The notes under the pieces: model-generated
Databases searched by the model: none
What the model saw: only the letters and a program-made list of their open reading frames with translations
What the model was told of the DNA's origin: nothing
Made by a program: the position numbers and the translations under genes
Assembly: GCF_013106755.1 (NCBI RefSeq)
Contig: NZ_WHPF01000018.1
Coordinates: forward strand, 27,733-91,732
Length of the DNA: 64,000 nt
Source: Limnovirga soli
GTDB lineage: Bacteria > Bacteroidota > Bacteroidia > Chitinophagales > Chitinophagaceae
Direction of reading: 5' to 3'
Part shown: positions 37,827 to 47,376 of the stretch, piece by piece
Layout of the letters: every line of letters begins with the position of its first letter
Numbering within the stretch: the stretch's first letter is position 1

Positions 37827-40244
37827 TTAATCGTCATCGTCTTTCTTATTGCTTAACTGTACAAATGCGGCCCTTTTAGGTGCCGGCACTACTGCATTTT
37901 CGCCTTTTACGGCTTTCCATATTACTTCGGTAAATTCCCTGTCGGGTATGCGGTCTTCTTTGGTAAAATCAAAGGTTTCGCTTTTGCGCTGCCAGGCATT
38001 TTCTTTGGTGTTTTTCTCATTAATATCCCATTGCAATGGTTTGGCAGTAAAAGCGCTATAGTTGGGCGTAGCGGTAAAACAGCGCCACATAGGTACCGCT
38101 GCCGCATCATATTGGCTCATAGGTGGCATACCCAAAATAAGCTCCATAGTACGTAGCATAGAAGTGGTACTATACATGGTATGGTCTACAAAACCTCTTT
38201 TTACAAATGGTCCGGCAACGTATGCGGTACTACGATGTGCATCTACATGGTCGGGGCCATCCTGTGCATCATCTTCCAAAACAAATACTACACTTTCTTT
38301 CCAAACAGGGCTTTTACTTAAATATTCTATAAACATGCCAATGGCAAGGTCGTTATCGGCGCAGTGGGCAAATGGTGTTGGGCGCCCCTTGCTAAGGCCT
38401 TCGGTATGGTCGTTAATAATGCGTAATGTATTTAACTGGGGCAGGGCATTGGCGGCCACCAGAGAATCAAAGTCACGTTTCCACTGGCCTACACGGGTGG
38501 TGTCCCGTACGGTTTGATCCCAGCTGGTATAGTAAGTGCAAAAATGATTTTTTAAAATGGGCAGATTGGGTTTATAATCATCAGCAAATTCGCCATAAGT
38601 GCGGTAACTAATGCCGGCACGGGCACAGTGTTCCCAAATAAAGCCGCCTTTATTATTGGCAATGGCGCGGTTACCTTCGGCATCGTAATTACCTCCACGG
38701 CCACCATAGCTGGTGGGCCATGTTTTTTCCAGGTAATCGTTGGCATAGCCGCCCATGCTCCAGTTATGCCCATCGGCACTTACCTCGGCATCTACATAAA
38801 AATTATCCAGCAGTACAAATTCTCTTGAAATAGCATGGAGGTTGGGGGTAATTTTTTCACCAAATAAACAAAGGCTGGTATCACCATTGCCTTCGGGCAT
38901 ATCGCCAAGCACCTGATCGTAAGTGCGGTTTTCTTTAATAATATAAAACACATGTTTTATGGGGGATGCATCGCCAATTTTCATTGGTATGGGGTTACCA
39001 GGTTCGCCTGCGGCCAATAATTCTGCTGTTTTATTATAGGGCGTGTTATTGTACACCAAACGGGAATAATTACCCAGCTGCTCAGCTGTTGGATTAGGAA
39101 AATAACTTAATGTACCCTTGAATAAACCGCCAATATATTCCACTTCGTGTTTGGTATCTCCTTTTTGAAAACCCATATCTGTTCCATCATCATAAGGATT
39201 GGGGCCATAGCGATTGGGCATTGAGGTAAAACCTTTGCCATTGGCTACATACACCGTATTACCAACAACACGCACACAGGTAGGATACCAGCCTACTGGA
39301 ATAAATCCTTTGCTTTTACTGCTGCCTGGTATACTTACATCATATACCGCCAGACAATTATTATCTGCATTGGCAATATAGAGTGTTTTGTTATCTGCGC
39401 TTAAGGCCACGCTATTTGTAGTAGAACCGGGAATAGCTTTGGCATATAAGGCTGCATTTAGTGTTTCGGTTACCCTTAGTTTTTTTAGATCTATTACCGA
39501 TACGCTGTTATCATTGGCATTGGCAACATAGAGGTATTGTCCGCTTTTAGATAAACACATGTCATTTGGGTTATCTCCCACCGGAACAGAGCCGGTAATT
39601 TTTTGTTGCAGCGTATTAAACACCAGTACTTTATCGCCACCCCATAAAGAAATATATAAATTGGTTTTTGCTGCGTTTAAAATACAGGTAAAAGCTTCTG
39701 CACCCAATGGGATTACCTGTAAGGTTTTTTTAGAGCGAAGGCTTATAATATACAAACTGTTATTTTCTTTTGTAACCACATACATCAATTGTTTGGCATC
39801 ATCTACAGCTATGCCGGCAGGGGATATTTTTACCGGCCATGGCTCGCCCAGCGAGATACTATCTTTTGCCTGTAGCTTATTATGTACAATGGCATATTGC
39901 ATAATACGGTTATCATTTCCGCCCGACGCGTATAAATATTTATCATCGCTGCTAAATTGCAGGCCCAGCCACGATTTTGGAATTTCTATATTATCCAGTA
40001 TGGTATGATGTACCGCATCAATTAATTGTATGCTTTGGGTACTTTGGCCGTTATTGGTAACTGCAATTAATTTTTTGCTGGACGATACTGCAATATTCAA
40101 TGGTAAATCGCCCAAAGGCAGGCTATTGCCAACGGGGCTTAAACTCCAGCCATTGGGTAATTGTATACGGTTAGCCACCTGTTGTGCCCCGGCCTGAAGG
40201 CTTACAAATAAAACCAGGGCCATGCAAAAATGTTTCATAATCAA
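37827..40244 (-). CDS. YncE-type beta-propeller fused to a phosphoesterase domain
   Basis: The protein has 805 residues with a signal peptide (KHFCMALVLFVSLQAGAQQ; the ATG at 40238 is an equally good start). Residues about 30-390 form a seven-bladed YncE/NHL-like propeller with repeats such as SVIDLKKLRVTETL and TLYIANADNNCLAVYDV. From about 430 the phosphoesterase (PF04185-like alkaline phosphatase superfamily) starts, with IKHVFYIIKENRTYDQVLGD, the metal-ligand-like stretch VSADGHNWSMGG and FVLEDDAQDGPDHVDAHRS. It is a periplasmic or surface enzyme; the phosphoester substrate is unknown. It ends in an acidic KKDDDD tail. Confidence 0.85.
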   Translation of the reverse strand: MIMKHFCMALVLFVSLQAGAQQVANRIQLPNGWSLSPVGNSLPLGDLPLNIAVSSSKKLIAVTNNGQSTQSIQLIDAVHHTILDNIEIPKSWLGLQFSSDDKYLYASGGNDNRIMQYAIVHNKLQAKDSISLGEPWPVKISPAGIAVDDAKQLMYVVTKENNSLYIISLRSKKTLQVIPLGAEAFTCILNAAKTNLYISLWGGDKVLVFNTLQQKITGSVPVGDNPNDMCLSKSGQYLYVANANDNSVSVIDLKKLRVTETLNAALYAKAIPGSTTNSVALSADNKTLYIANADNNCLAVYDVSIPGSSKSKGFIPVGWYPTCVRVVGNTVYVANGKGFTSMPNRYGPNPYDDGTDMGFQKGDTKHEVEYIGGLFKGTLSYFPNPTAEQLGNYSRLVYNNTPYNKTAELLAAGEPGNPIPMKIGDASPIKHVFYIIKENRTYDQVLGDMPEGNGDTSLCLFGEKITPNLHAISREFVLLDNFYVDAEVSADGHNWSMGGYANDYLEKTWPTSYGGRGGNYDAEGNRAIANNKGGFIWEHCARAGISYRTYGEFADDYKPNLPILKNHFCTYYTSWDQTVRDTTRVGQWKRDFDSLVAANALPQLNTLRIINDHTEGLSKGRPTPFAHCADNDLAIGMFIEYLSKSPVWKESVVFVLEDDAQDGPDHVDAHRSTAYVAGPFVKRGFVDHTMYSTTSMLRTMELILGMPPMSQYDAAAVPMWRCFTATPNYSAFTAKPLQWDINEKNTKENAWQRKSETFDFTKEDRIPDREFTEVIWKAVKGENAVVPAPKRAAFVQLSNKKDDDD

Positions 40245-40352
40245 TTGTTTCAGTTATTAAATGTACAATGCTTATGTATAATTATATGGTTACTGTTATA
40301 AATTAACCAAAGCTTTTTGTGTGCCTGGCAAAGGTAATGCTGTTAAACCCGG

Positions 40353-40371
40353 TTGCGTCGCACACCTGTAC
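40353..40371 (-). repeat. composite intergenic repeat, core copy
   Basis: TTGCGTCGCACACCTGTAC, with TGCCTGGCAA upstream and GTGCAGC downstream. It lies in the divergent spacer before recO. Confidence 0.82.
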
Positions 40372-40451
40372 GTTCTGTGCGATGTGCAGCTTTTATAAAC
40401 AGCCGCTTAATTTAAATTAACTTTACAATTCAACAGCAGCTTGGCAATAGC

Positions 40452-41189
40452 ATGACACACCGCACCAAAGGCATTGTTTTAAAAACCGTAAAATATGGTG
40501 AAACCAGTATTATTACCACGGTATATACTGAGCTGTTTGGTGTTCAAACCTATATTGTAAAAGGAGTAAGACAATCTTCAAAAAAATCTGCAGGTAAAGC
40601 CAGTTATTTTCAACCCGGCGCCATTTTGCAAATGGAAGTGTATCATAACGAGTTAAAGAACCTGCAGTTTATAAAAGAATACCAGTGGAGTTATTTGTAC
40701 CAGCATACGCTGTTTCATGTGGTAAAAAATGCAGCCGCACAATATATTATAGAATTGCTGTTGCATTGCCTTAAACAGCCCGAAGCCAACCCCGAATTGT
40801 TTTATATTATTGAAGATACCCTGCAGCAATTAGACAAAGGCAATGACACATTAACGGCCAATCTTCCCTTGTATTTTACCTTGGATCTTACGGCAGAATT
40901 GGGTTTTAGTATTCAGGGAGCATTTAGCCATGACACGCCTGTATTGGATTTACAGGCCGGTGGGTTTGCAGCCGAAATTCCCATGCATGTGTATTATGTT
41001 ACCGGAGAACTGGCAGAGGCCACCTCTGCCATTAATAATATTTTGTTTTATAACGATCTGGAAAATATTGCGTTGAACAGACTGGTAAGAAGAGAATTAT
41101 TGGATGTATACCTGCAATACCTTTCCCTCCATATTGAAGGTTTTGGCGAACTGAAAAGCCTGTATGTTTTGCAGGAAGTATTGGGTTAG
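40452..41189 (+). CDS. recO: DNA repair protein RecO
   Basis: The protein has 245 residues. An N-terminal OB-fold (TKGIVLKTVKYGETSIITTVYTE, IVKGVRQSSKK) precedes the helical C-terminal domain (YIIELLLHCLKQPEANPELF, LTAELGFSIQG). RecO loads RecA onto SSB-coated single strands with RecR. The cysteines of the zinc-ribbon found in some RecO proteins are absent, as is common in Bacteroidota. It is monocistronic here. Confidence 0.92.
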   Translation: MTHRTKGIVLKTVKYGETSIITTVYTELFGVQTYIVKGVRQSSKKSAGKASYFQPGAILQMEVYHNELKNLQFIKEYQWSYLYQHTLFHVVKNAAAQYIIELLLHCLKQPEANPELFYIIEDTLQQLDKGNDTLTANLPLYFTLDLTAELGFSIQGAFSHDTPVLDLQAGGFAAEIPMHVYYVTGELAEATSAINNILFYNDLENIALNRLVRRELLDVYLQYLSLHIEGFGELKSLYVLQEVLG

Positions 41190-41240
41190 TAGCACTGGTT
41201 ATGGGGCAACCTGCAGCTGCCCACAGACCCGAAGGATAAA

Positions 41241-41261
41241 TGTAATGCGACGCAAGTAAAG
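41241..41261 (+). repeat. composite intergenic repeat, degenerate core
   Basis: The core is reduced to taatGCGACGCAAGtaaag, but TGCCGGCAACAAAAA follows about 16 bp later, as in full copies. Confidence 0.7.
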
Positions 41262-41298
41262 TTGCCTATGGTTATACTGCCGGCAACAAAAAATATAA

Positions 41299-43521
41299 TT
41301 ATTCTACCAGCCCCGCAATGGTATTAAACGATTGCTGATTAAAAGGATTTGCCAATGCATTTTCTATATCTTTTTTTTCTGTGGCCGTTAAATGAAAACT
41401 AAGTGCTGCTGATGATGCTTCGTTGGAGGGCACATATTGAAAAGATATTTTATAAAATTGGGGTCCAAAGGTTTTGGCCATAAAATTCAGCTGATCTGTT
41501 TGAAAATAATCCTGCATTTTATACCAGTTGTTTTGTAGTATAAAAAATGGCTTGGTAAAAGAGCTGATAATGCTGTTTGGCTGATAGGGTTTTTCCCAAT
41601 CGCCCATTTGCCTGTCGCGAATTTGAATAAGCACCACTTTACTGGTATTTTGTTGCAACCAGTCTTTAAAATTATCTAAAAAACGCAAGGTGGTTTCCTG
41701 GCCAAAATTATCCCGCAGGCCTGCATCCATTACATCAATTACAGGTTTGGTGGGCAACCATACATTGGGTAATACATAGGGGAAGGTGGCATTCATGCGC
41801 AAAGCCGTTAGCATACGCAGGTTAAGCGGATTTTGTTTGGCAAAAAACGAGGTATAATCAATCAGGTCGGGATCTGAAATGCTGTTGTGTTCGCTATCAA
41901 CAATGGGTTGCATTAAAAAACGGGCAGGATGTGTGCTAATTACCATTTCCCTTCCATCCCGTGTAATGGTAGAATTAAAAAATATAATGGGTATGGTGGC
42001 GCTTTCTTCTGCTTTTTTATAGTCGCGTAATTTTTTGTTCAAAATACCATCCGTATTTACATTTAGTTTTTGCTCAAAAGCATAGGCGCGGTCACGGGTA
42101 TAAGTATATCCACCCGATTCAAAAGTTCTTACCGGTCCGGCCAGGTCGCGGGAAATTAGGGAACTGAATAGCGGGTTTAGTAAATCGCCTGCAATATTAT
42201 TGGTGTATTGTTTGTTTTGCAGGTTAATAGAATCGTGTTGTAGTTTTTGCCAATATAATTCCCTGAAATAGGCGGCGCCCAGCATGCCACCTGATGCGCC
42301 ATTGATAAGAAAGGTATGGGGCATTAGGCGGCCATTGGTAACGCTATCCAGTTTTTGCAAAACATTCAGGGTAAAAGTAGCGCTGCGGGTACCACCACCG
42401 CTACTGTTAATTATAAACAGTACGGGCTTATCGGTTGCCTGTTTTTGTTTCCAGTTTTCCAGCATTTGCAGAAATACTTTTTTATCAGCTTCTTTATTGG
42501 CAGGCGAAGCAAGTTGTATGATAGAATCCTTGTTATAGTAAGGTCTTTCGCTTTCGTTATTGTAGTTAAGCCCAAATGCTTTGTTGCGTGGATCGATGAT
42601 GTTTTCGTGGTACATCCAGTTTACAGTAACATATAATACAATCAGCATTGGAAAAACCCAGTTGCCAAGAAACAAGGTAAATGCTGTTTCCACCGCAATT
42701 AAAATGGCAAAAAAAACGGTAATGCTGGCCGCAGCAGGTATTTGAAATGTTTTATAGTCTGAGAAAAAACCAATGGTTAGCAATAAAACAAAAGCAATTA
42801 AAATGGCCAGGACAGCTGCAATATGATGGCGTTTAAAAATGCTGTCAAAAAACTCCTGGCTATAGTGTTGTACATTTCTGGGTTTACGCAAACCCAGGCG
42901 GGCACTTAAAAACCAGTCGATGCGTATATCGTATTTGTTGTTAATGGTAACCGGTTTTTTATCCGCAAGGGCGTATTGCAGGTTGGCATTTTGCATAATA
43001 CTGCCCATTTTGCGGTAGATAGATTTATCAGCACTAAAAAAATATATAAAAGAAATAAGGATGCTTATAGCAAAGCCACCGGCAAAACCCAGTGTCATCC
43101 ATAAAATATCAATTCGGGTAATTAATTCTTCGTTTAAATCATAGTCAAAGGCACAATAAAAATAGAAGCATAAAAATACAATAGGTATAATGCTGTTATT
43201 AATGCAATATTTTAAAAAGGGTTGTGCAGTGGTGGCTAAAAAGCGAATATGTTTGGTGTGTACAATAAAGGTGGAGATATTCCATGTCATTATAAACACC
43301 CCAATAGAAAAACCTACCAGCGAAGTGCTTAATGCATCTACATTACCCAAATACTCCGGTGCCAGATAAAGCGAATTGGCGCCATAAGATTCAAGTAATG
43401 CCCCGCCTACAATGGCAAACAGCAGGTACCAGAATATAAGCAATACCTGATACCGCCTAAAATGCAATAATAATAGTTGTATGGGTAAAGAATAAAAAAC
43501 GCCAGTCAGGTATTTTTTCAT
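41299..43521 (-). CDS. membrane-anchored patatin-like phospholipase
   Basis: The protein has 740 residues from the ATG at 43521 (the frame continues 16 codons upstream without conserved features). The N-terminal half has about seven membrane helices (four up to about residue 185, three near 250-320). The cytoplasmic or periplasmic C-terminal half is patatin-like: the oxyanion loop SSGGGTRSA, nucleophile serine in NGASGGMLGA (GxSxG) and catalytic aspartate in VMDAGLRDNFG. Patatins are lipid acyl hydrolases acting with a Ser-Asp dyad. Membrane fusion of this size is unusual. The gene is downstream of ctaA on the same strand with a 117-bp gap. Confidence 0.8.
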   Translation of the reverse strand: MKKYLTGVFYSLPIQLLLLHFRRYQVLLIFWYLLFAIVGGALLESYGANSLYLAPEYLGNVDALSTSLVGFSIGVFIMTWNISTFIVHTKHIRFLATTAQPFLKYCINNSIIPIVFLCFYFYCAFDYDLNEELITRIDILWMTLGFAGGFAISILISFIYFFSADKSIYRKMGSIMQNANLQYALADKKPVTINNKYDIRIDWFLSARLGLRKPRNVQHYSQEFFDSIFKRHHIAAVLAILIAFVLLLTIGFFSDYKTFQIPAAASITVFFAILIAVETAFTLFLGNWVFPMLIVLYVTVNWMYHENIIDPRNKAFGLNYNNESERPYYNKDSIIQLASPANKEADKKVFLQMLENWKQKQATDKPVLFIINSSGGGTRSATFTLNVLQKLDSVTNGRLMPHTFLINGASGGMLGAAYFRELYWQKLQHDSINLQNKQYTNNIAGDLLNPLFSSLISRDLAGPVRTFESGGYTYTRDRAYAFEQKLNVNTDGILNKKLRDYKKAEESATIPIIFFNSTITRDGREMVISTHPARFLMQPIVDSEHNSISDPDLIDYTSFFAKQNPLNLRMLTALRMNATFPYVLPNVWLPTKPVIDVMDAGLRDNFGQETTLRFLDNFKDWLQQNTSKVVLIQIRDRQMGDWEKPYQPNSIISSFTKPFFILQNNWYKMQDYFQTDQLNFMAKTFGPQFYKISFQYVPSNEASSAALSFHLTATEKKDIENALANPFNQQSFNTIAGLVE

Positions 43522-43638
43522 GTAATTAACAATTAAGCAGTAAGCAGTGCAATGTTGTTTACCGGTCAAAAGTTAATACAAAATTTTATTGCAGCCTTAT
43601 TATTATCTGTCATTTTATTGGCTGTTGATTCCGTTAAA

Positions 43639-44697
43639 TTACCCTTCAGCAGATGGCGTTAGTATATAAATAACCGCTATAAATGAAAGCAGCAATAACA
43701 TACCCGTTAGCTGATGTAATTCTGCCAGCCATTCAAATACGCCAAAATGCCCTGCCACCATGGTACTGCTGCTAAGTACGGTGGCAATGCCCAATACCAC
43801 TTGTAATAAAACCAGTATAAAAGGGTAATTACGGGACTTATTAAATAGGGCCGAACTACTTTCTTTACGGGCTTTTACCCACCAGGCTATTACCAAAATA
43901 AAAAGCAGGTAGGCCAGTGTACGGTGTATAAAATGTATTGTTATGGTATTGTGTAAAATACTTTCGGTAAAGCCATCTTTAAACAGCGGATTAGGTATTA
44001 TAGAGCCATTAATAGTAGGCCATGTAGGTGCGATATTGGCAGCTTTTAAGCCCGCCATAAAGCAACCATATACCAATTGCACACATACAAGCGCTGTTAT
44101 GGCTACGGCATATTTTTTTAAGGAGCTGTTTTTGATTTTAGCAGATGCTGGAATTTTTACACTCAAAGCAAAAACTAAGGTGTAACCAATTAATAGCATG
44201 GCAGCCATAAAATGAATGGCCAGGCGGTAATGGCTTACATACAGGTTTTCATCATTAAGTCCGCTTTTAACCATTATCCAGCCAATAAGGCCCTGCATGC
44301 CGCCTAATACAAACAACATAATTAAAGGCGTAATCATCCATTTTTTAAAATAGCCCTTCAATAAAAAATACAAAAATGGCAACAGAAATACCACGCCCAT
44401 CAGGCGTGCCCACAGGCGGTGAAACCATTCCCAAAAAAATATCATTTTAAAATCACCCAATTCAAAAGCACTGTTTAGATATTTAAACTGCGCAATTTGT
44501 TTGTAGCCTTCAAAAGCCTTTTGCCATGCTGCTTCTGTTAATGGTGGCAGTGCACCCATCAGGGGTTCCCATTCTGTTATAGAAAGCCCCGAACCTGTAA
44601 GCCTGGTAACGCCCCCCAATACTACCTGTATTACCAGCATTGCCACGCCCACTAATAACCAGTTGCCAATAATCCGCTGCTGTTTAGCCGTGTCCAT
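43639..44697 (-). CDS. ctaA: heme A synthase (COX15/CtaA family)
   Basis: The protein has 352 residues with eight membrane helices. It oxidises the C8 methyl of heme O to make heme A for aa3-type cytochrome oxidase. The four heme-binding histidines are seen in FHRLWARLMG, RLAIHFMAAML, HFIHRTLAYLLF and LHQLTGMLLLL. N-terminal GGVTRLTGSGLSITEW is typical. With the SCO homologue at 8168 it suggests aerobic respiration with a heme-A oxidase. No other cox genes are in the window. Confidence 0.94.
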   Translation of the reverse strand: MDTAKQQRIIGNWLLVGVAMLVIQVVLGGVTRLTGSGLSITEWEPLMGALPPLTEAAWQKAFEGYKQIAQFKYLNSAFELGDFKMIFFWEWFHRLWARLMGVVFLLPFLYFLLKGYFKKWMITPLIMLFVLGGMQGLIGWIMVKSGLNDENLYVSHYRLAIHFMAAMLLIGYTLVFALSVKIPASAKIKNSSLKKYAVAITALVCVQLVYGCFMAGLKAANIAPTWPTINGSIIPNPLFKDGFTESILHNTITIHFIHRTLAYLLFILVIAWWVKARKESSSALFNKSRNYPFILVLLQVVLGIATVLSSSTMVAGHFGVFEWLAELHQLTGMLLLLSFIAVIYILTPSAEG

Positions 44698-44767
44698 ATA
44701 TACTTTGTTTAAAAAAAATTATTTGCTATAAAATGTATTATTGTGTTGGGCGTTCCCTTGCGGGCCG

Positions 44768-44830
44768 GGCTTTCCGCTGTAAGTCCTCGCCACTGTCGTG
44801 GCTGCGGGCTTTTCGCTGCAATCCCTAACG
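44768..44830. repeat. family C intergenic repeat
   Basis: GGGCTTTCCGCTGTAAGTCC then a cgccactgtcgtggc hairpin, GCGGGCTTTTCGCTGCAATC and cctaac. It matches the 20373 copy in order and wording. Confidence 0.65.
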
Positions 44831-44956
44831 CAAATACAGGCAATGCCAAATACCTGTATTGAAAACACCGCTGCAAAGTTATTGGCATACATGGCAGCAA
44901 GTGTATTTTGATAAAGGAATATAAAAAAATGTAGTTAATTGCATCATCACAATGCT

Positions 44957-45562
44957 ATGCTGCAACCATTTTATCAACAAGGGCTAATAGAAGCCGGCTG
45001 CGATGAGGCCGGCCGGGGTTGTTATGCCGGACCTGTATTTGCAGCAGCAGTTATTTTGCCCGATAATTTTTATCATCCATTATTAAACGATAGCAAAAAA
45101 GTAACTGCCACCAACCGTCAAATATTAAAAACTTTTATTGAGCAAAATGCAATGGCCTTTAGCGTAGCCATGGTAGATAATGTAGAAATAGACCGAATAA
45201 ATATCTTAAAAGCCTCATTTAAAGCCATGCACCTGGCAATTGCTGATCTGGAAATAGTACCTGAAATATTATTAATAGATGGCAATCGTTTTGTGCCATA
45301 TAATAACCTGCCGCATTATTGTATTATTCAGGGCGATGGTAAATATGCCAGTATTGCTGCCGCCAGTATATTAGCAAAAACCTACCGGGATGCCTATATG
45401 CTGCAATTACACGAAAGCTATCCTGTTTACGATTGGAAAAAGAATAAAGGTTATGGAACGCTTACCCATAGAAATGCCATTGAACAATTTGGTGTAACCC
45501 CTTATCACCGGTTAAGCTTTAATATTTTACCCAAACAACTGGTATTGCCATTGGGTAAATAG
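44957..45562 (+). CDS. rnhB: ribonuclease HII
   Basis: The protein has 201 residues from the ATG at 44957 (a TTG at 44939 would add six His-rich residues). RNase HII removes RNA primers and single ribonucleotides from DNA. The catalytic set is visible: Asp-Glu in CDEAGRGCYAGPV, the later Asp in EILLIDGNRF and the HxxSFxI-like end HRLSFNILP. Length is standard. Confidence 0.94.
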   Translation: MLQPFYQQGLIEAGCDEAGRGCYAGPVFAAAVILPDNFYHPLLNDSKKVTATNRQILKTFIEQNAMAFSVAMVDNVEIDRINILKASFKAMHLAIADLEIVPEILLIDGNRFVPYNNLPHYCIIQGDGKYASIAAASILAKTYRDAYMLQLHESYPVYDWKKNKGYGTLTHRNAIEQFGVTPYHRLSFNILPKQLVLPLGK

Positions 45563-45600
45563 CATAGGGTAAAAATTAGTTTTGCTGCTATATTGCTGCA

Positions 45601-45625
45601 GTACAAGTGTGCGACGAAAGTAAAG
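45601..45625 (+). repeat. composite intergenic repeat, core copy
   Basis: GTACAAGTGTGCGACGAAAG (one base from consensus) plus taaag. TTTGCTGC lies upstream and TTGCCTGGC downstream. Confidence 0.85.
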
Positions 45626-45657
45626 TTGCCTGCTGTTCTATTGCCTGGCTCAAAATA

Positions 45658-46269
45658 TTAATCTTCCTCCCAAACGCCAGCGCCTAAGCGCAGCACCTCA
45701 TAACTGTCTTTTGTGCAATCGATTATGGTAGAAGGTATCATTCCGCCAATGCCGCCATCCACAACAATATCAACCAGGTTTTTAAAATTTTCGTATATCA
45801 AATCAGGGTCTGTATATTCTTCCACCATATCGCCGGGTAATGAGGCAGATAAAATGGGGTGATTTAAACCGTTTACAATGGTACGGGCAATATTATTATC
45901 GGGTATACGCAAACCGATGGTACTTTTTTTGCTTTGTAAAATTTTAGGTACTTCTTTACTGGCAGGTAAAATAAAAGTATAGGCGCCGGGTAAATAGCTT
46001 TTTAAAATACGATACAGGGGGGTAGATATGCTTTTGGTGTATTTGCTAAGATCGCTAAGATCGTAACAAACAAAACTAAGTTGTGCTTTGGCTGCGTCAA
46101 TATTTTTAATGCGACTAATGCGCTCAATGGCTTTGTGCTGGAAAATATCGCAACCTAAACCATAAATGGTATCTGTAGGGTAAATAATTACTCCACCATC
46201 CTGTAAACACTCAATAATGGTTTTTACATGGCGGGGGTTGGGATCTTGCGGATGTACATGAAGCAGCAT
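45658..46269 (-). CDS. Sua5/YciO/YrdC-family protein (threonylcarbamoyl-AMP synthase-like)
   Basis: The protein has 203 residues from the ATG at 46269; the frame opens seven codons earlier. It has the YrdC fold: GGVIIYPTDTIYGLGCDIF at the nucleotide pocket, KNIDAAKAQLSFVC (KxR-like position changed) and GLRIPDN. TsaC/Sua5 makes threonylcarbamoyl-AMP for the t6A base of tRNA. The missing regulatory domain and sequence style suggest the YciO branch, whose activity is weaker or different. Family sure, subfamily likely. Confidence 0.84.
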   Translation of the reverse strand: MLLHVHPQDPNPRHVKTIIECLQDGGVIIYPTDTIYGLGCDIFQHKAIERISRIKNIDAAKAQLSFVCYDLSDLSKYTKSISTPLYRILKSYLPGAYTFILPASKEVPKILQSKKSTIGLRIPDNNIARTIVNGLNHPILSASLPGDMVEEYTDPDLIYENFKNLVDIVVDGGIGGMIPSTIIDCTKDSYEVLRLGAGVWEED

Positions 46270-46558
46270 TGTATAGATATAGTTTAGCAAAATTAGCCAT
46301 AAGCCGGGGTATTCTTTGGCTTTAATCCTATTTAAAGTATAAATAACCAGTGATTTTTTATATAGGCTATTGCATATTATACCAAACCAAATTTTAAACC
46401 TGGCTGTATGATTGCGCCTAAAATAGCAGAGTTTACAATTTTTAGGGTAAATTGCAGTGCCACTAATTAAATTAAAACCTTGTATTGCACATAGCAGAAA
46501 TTTGTTGCCGAACAGCGATTTTTTTGCATTTTTGCAATAAGCACCATTAATCTAAGGC

Positions 46559-47314
46559 ATGAAGCAAAAAATATATAATCAGTTAACCGATAGAAAAGGC
46601 GCAGGGCGTAAGTCGTTCACGGTGCTGATTGATCCGGATAAAGTAGATGCGGTTAAATTAGAAAAGCTGATAACGCTTTCGGTAGAAGCCGGGGTGGATT
46701 ATTTTTTTGTAGGCGGCAGTTTGGTGATATCAAATAATCTGGATGAATGTATACAGCAAATAAAAGCTTCCTGTAATATTCCGGTATTGCTTTTTCCCGG
46801 GGCACCTTCTCAAATAAGCAAATATGCTGATGCCCTGCTTTATCTTTCCCTTATTTCTGGCCGTAACCCTGAATTATTAATAGGTCAGCATGTAATAAGT
46901 GCGCCATTTGTAAAACAAAGCGGACTTGAAATTATACCCACCGGTTATATGGTAATTGATGGGGGTGCACCAACAACGGTTTCTTATATTTCCAATGCTT
47001 CGCCTATACCAGCAGATAAAAATGAAATTGCCATGTGTACCGCCATGGCTGGCGAAATGCTGGGTATGAAATTAGTATATATGGATGCTGGCAGTGGTGC
47101 CAAAAAAGCAATTACCGAACATATGATTGAAAGGGTATCGGCCCATATTGAAGCTCCACTTATTGTTGGTGGCGGTATTACCGACCCTGAAAAAGCCTAC
47201 CGCAATTGCAAAGCCGGAGCAGATATTATAGTGGTTGGTAATGCAATTGAAAAAGATGCCGGTTTAATAAAAGAAATGAGTGCCGCAGTACATTCTGTGC
47301 CGGTATTAATTTAA
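46559..47314 (+). CDS. geranylgeranylglyceryl/heptaprenylglyceryl phosphate synthase (PcrB-like)
   Basis: The protein has 251 residues. It is a TIM barrel that joins a prenyl diphosphate to glycerol-1-phosphate, the first step of an archaeal-type ether lipid; in bacteria the product is a prenylglyceryl phosphate. Visible signatures are VLIDPDK at strand 1, DYFFVGGS at strand 2, IPVLLFPGAPSQIS, PTGYMVIDGG and the phosphate-binding end IVGGGITDPEKA plus ADIIVVGNAIE. Bacteroidota commonly carry this group. It is monocistronic and converges with msrB. Confidence 0.9.
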   Translation: MKQKIYNQLTDRKGAGRKSFTVLIDPDKVDAVKLEKLITLSVEAGVDYFFVGGSLVISNNLDECIQQIKASCNIPVLLFPGAPSQISKYADALLYLSLISGRNPELLIGQHVISAPFVKQSGLEIIPTGYMVIDGGAPTTVSYISNASPIPADKNEIAMCTAMAGEMLGMKLVYMDAGSGAKKAITEHMIERVSAHIEAPLIVGGGITDPEKAYRNCKAGADIIVVGNAIEKDAGLIKEMSAAVHSVPVLI

Positions 47315-47320
47315 TAAAAG

Positions 47321-47350
47321 GGGCTGCCCTTCAAAAAAGAAGAACAGCCC
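47321..47350. terminator. bidirectional hairpin between pcrB and msrB
   Basis: GGGCTG-cc-CTTC pairs with GAAG-aa-CAGCCC around an A6 loop. It lies between two convergent stop codons. Confidence 0.75.
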
Positions 47351-47376
47351 TGTTTCATCATCAAAACCAAACCTCG

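Noticed and set aside
44698..44938. tRNA gene in the GC-rich spacer before rnhB
   Set aside because: The GC-rich segment is the family C repeat; no cloverleaf or TTCGA-type T-loop is present.
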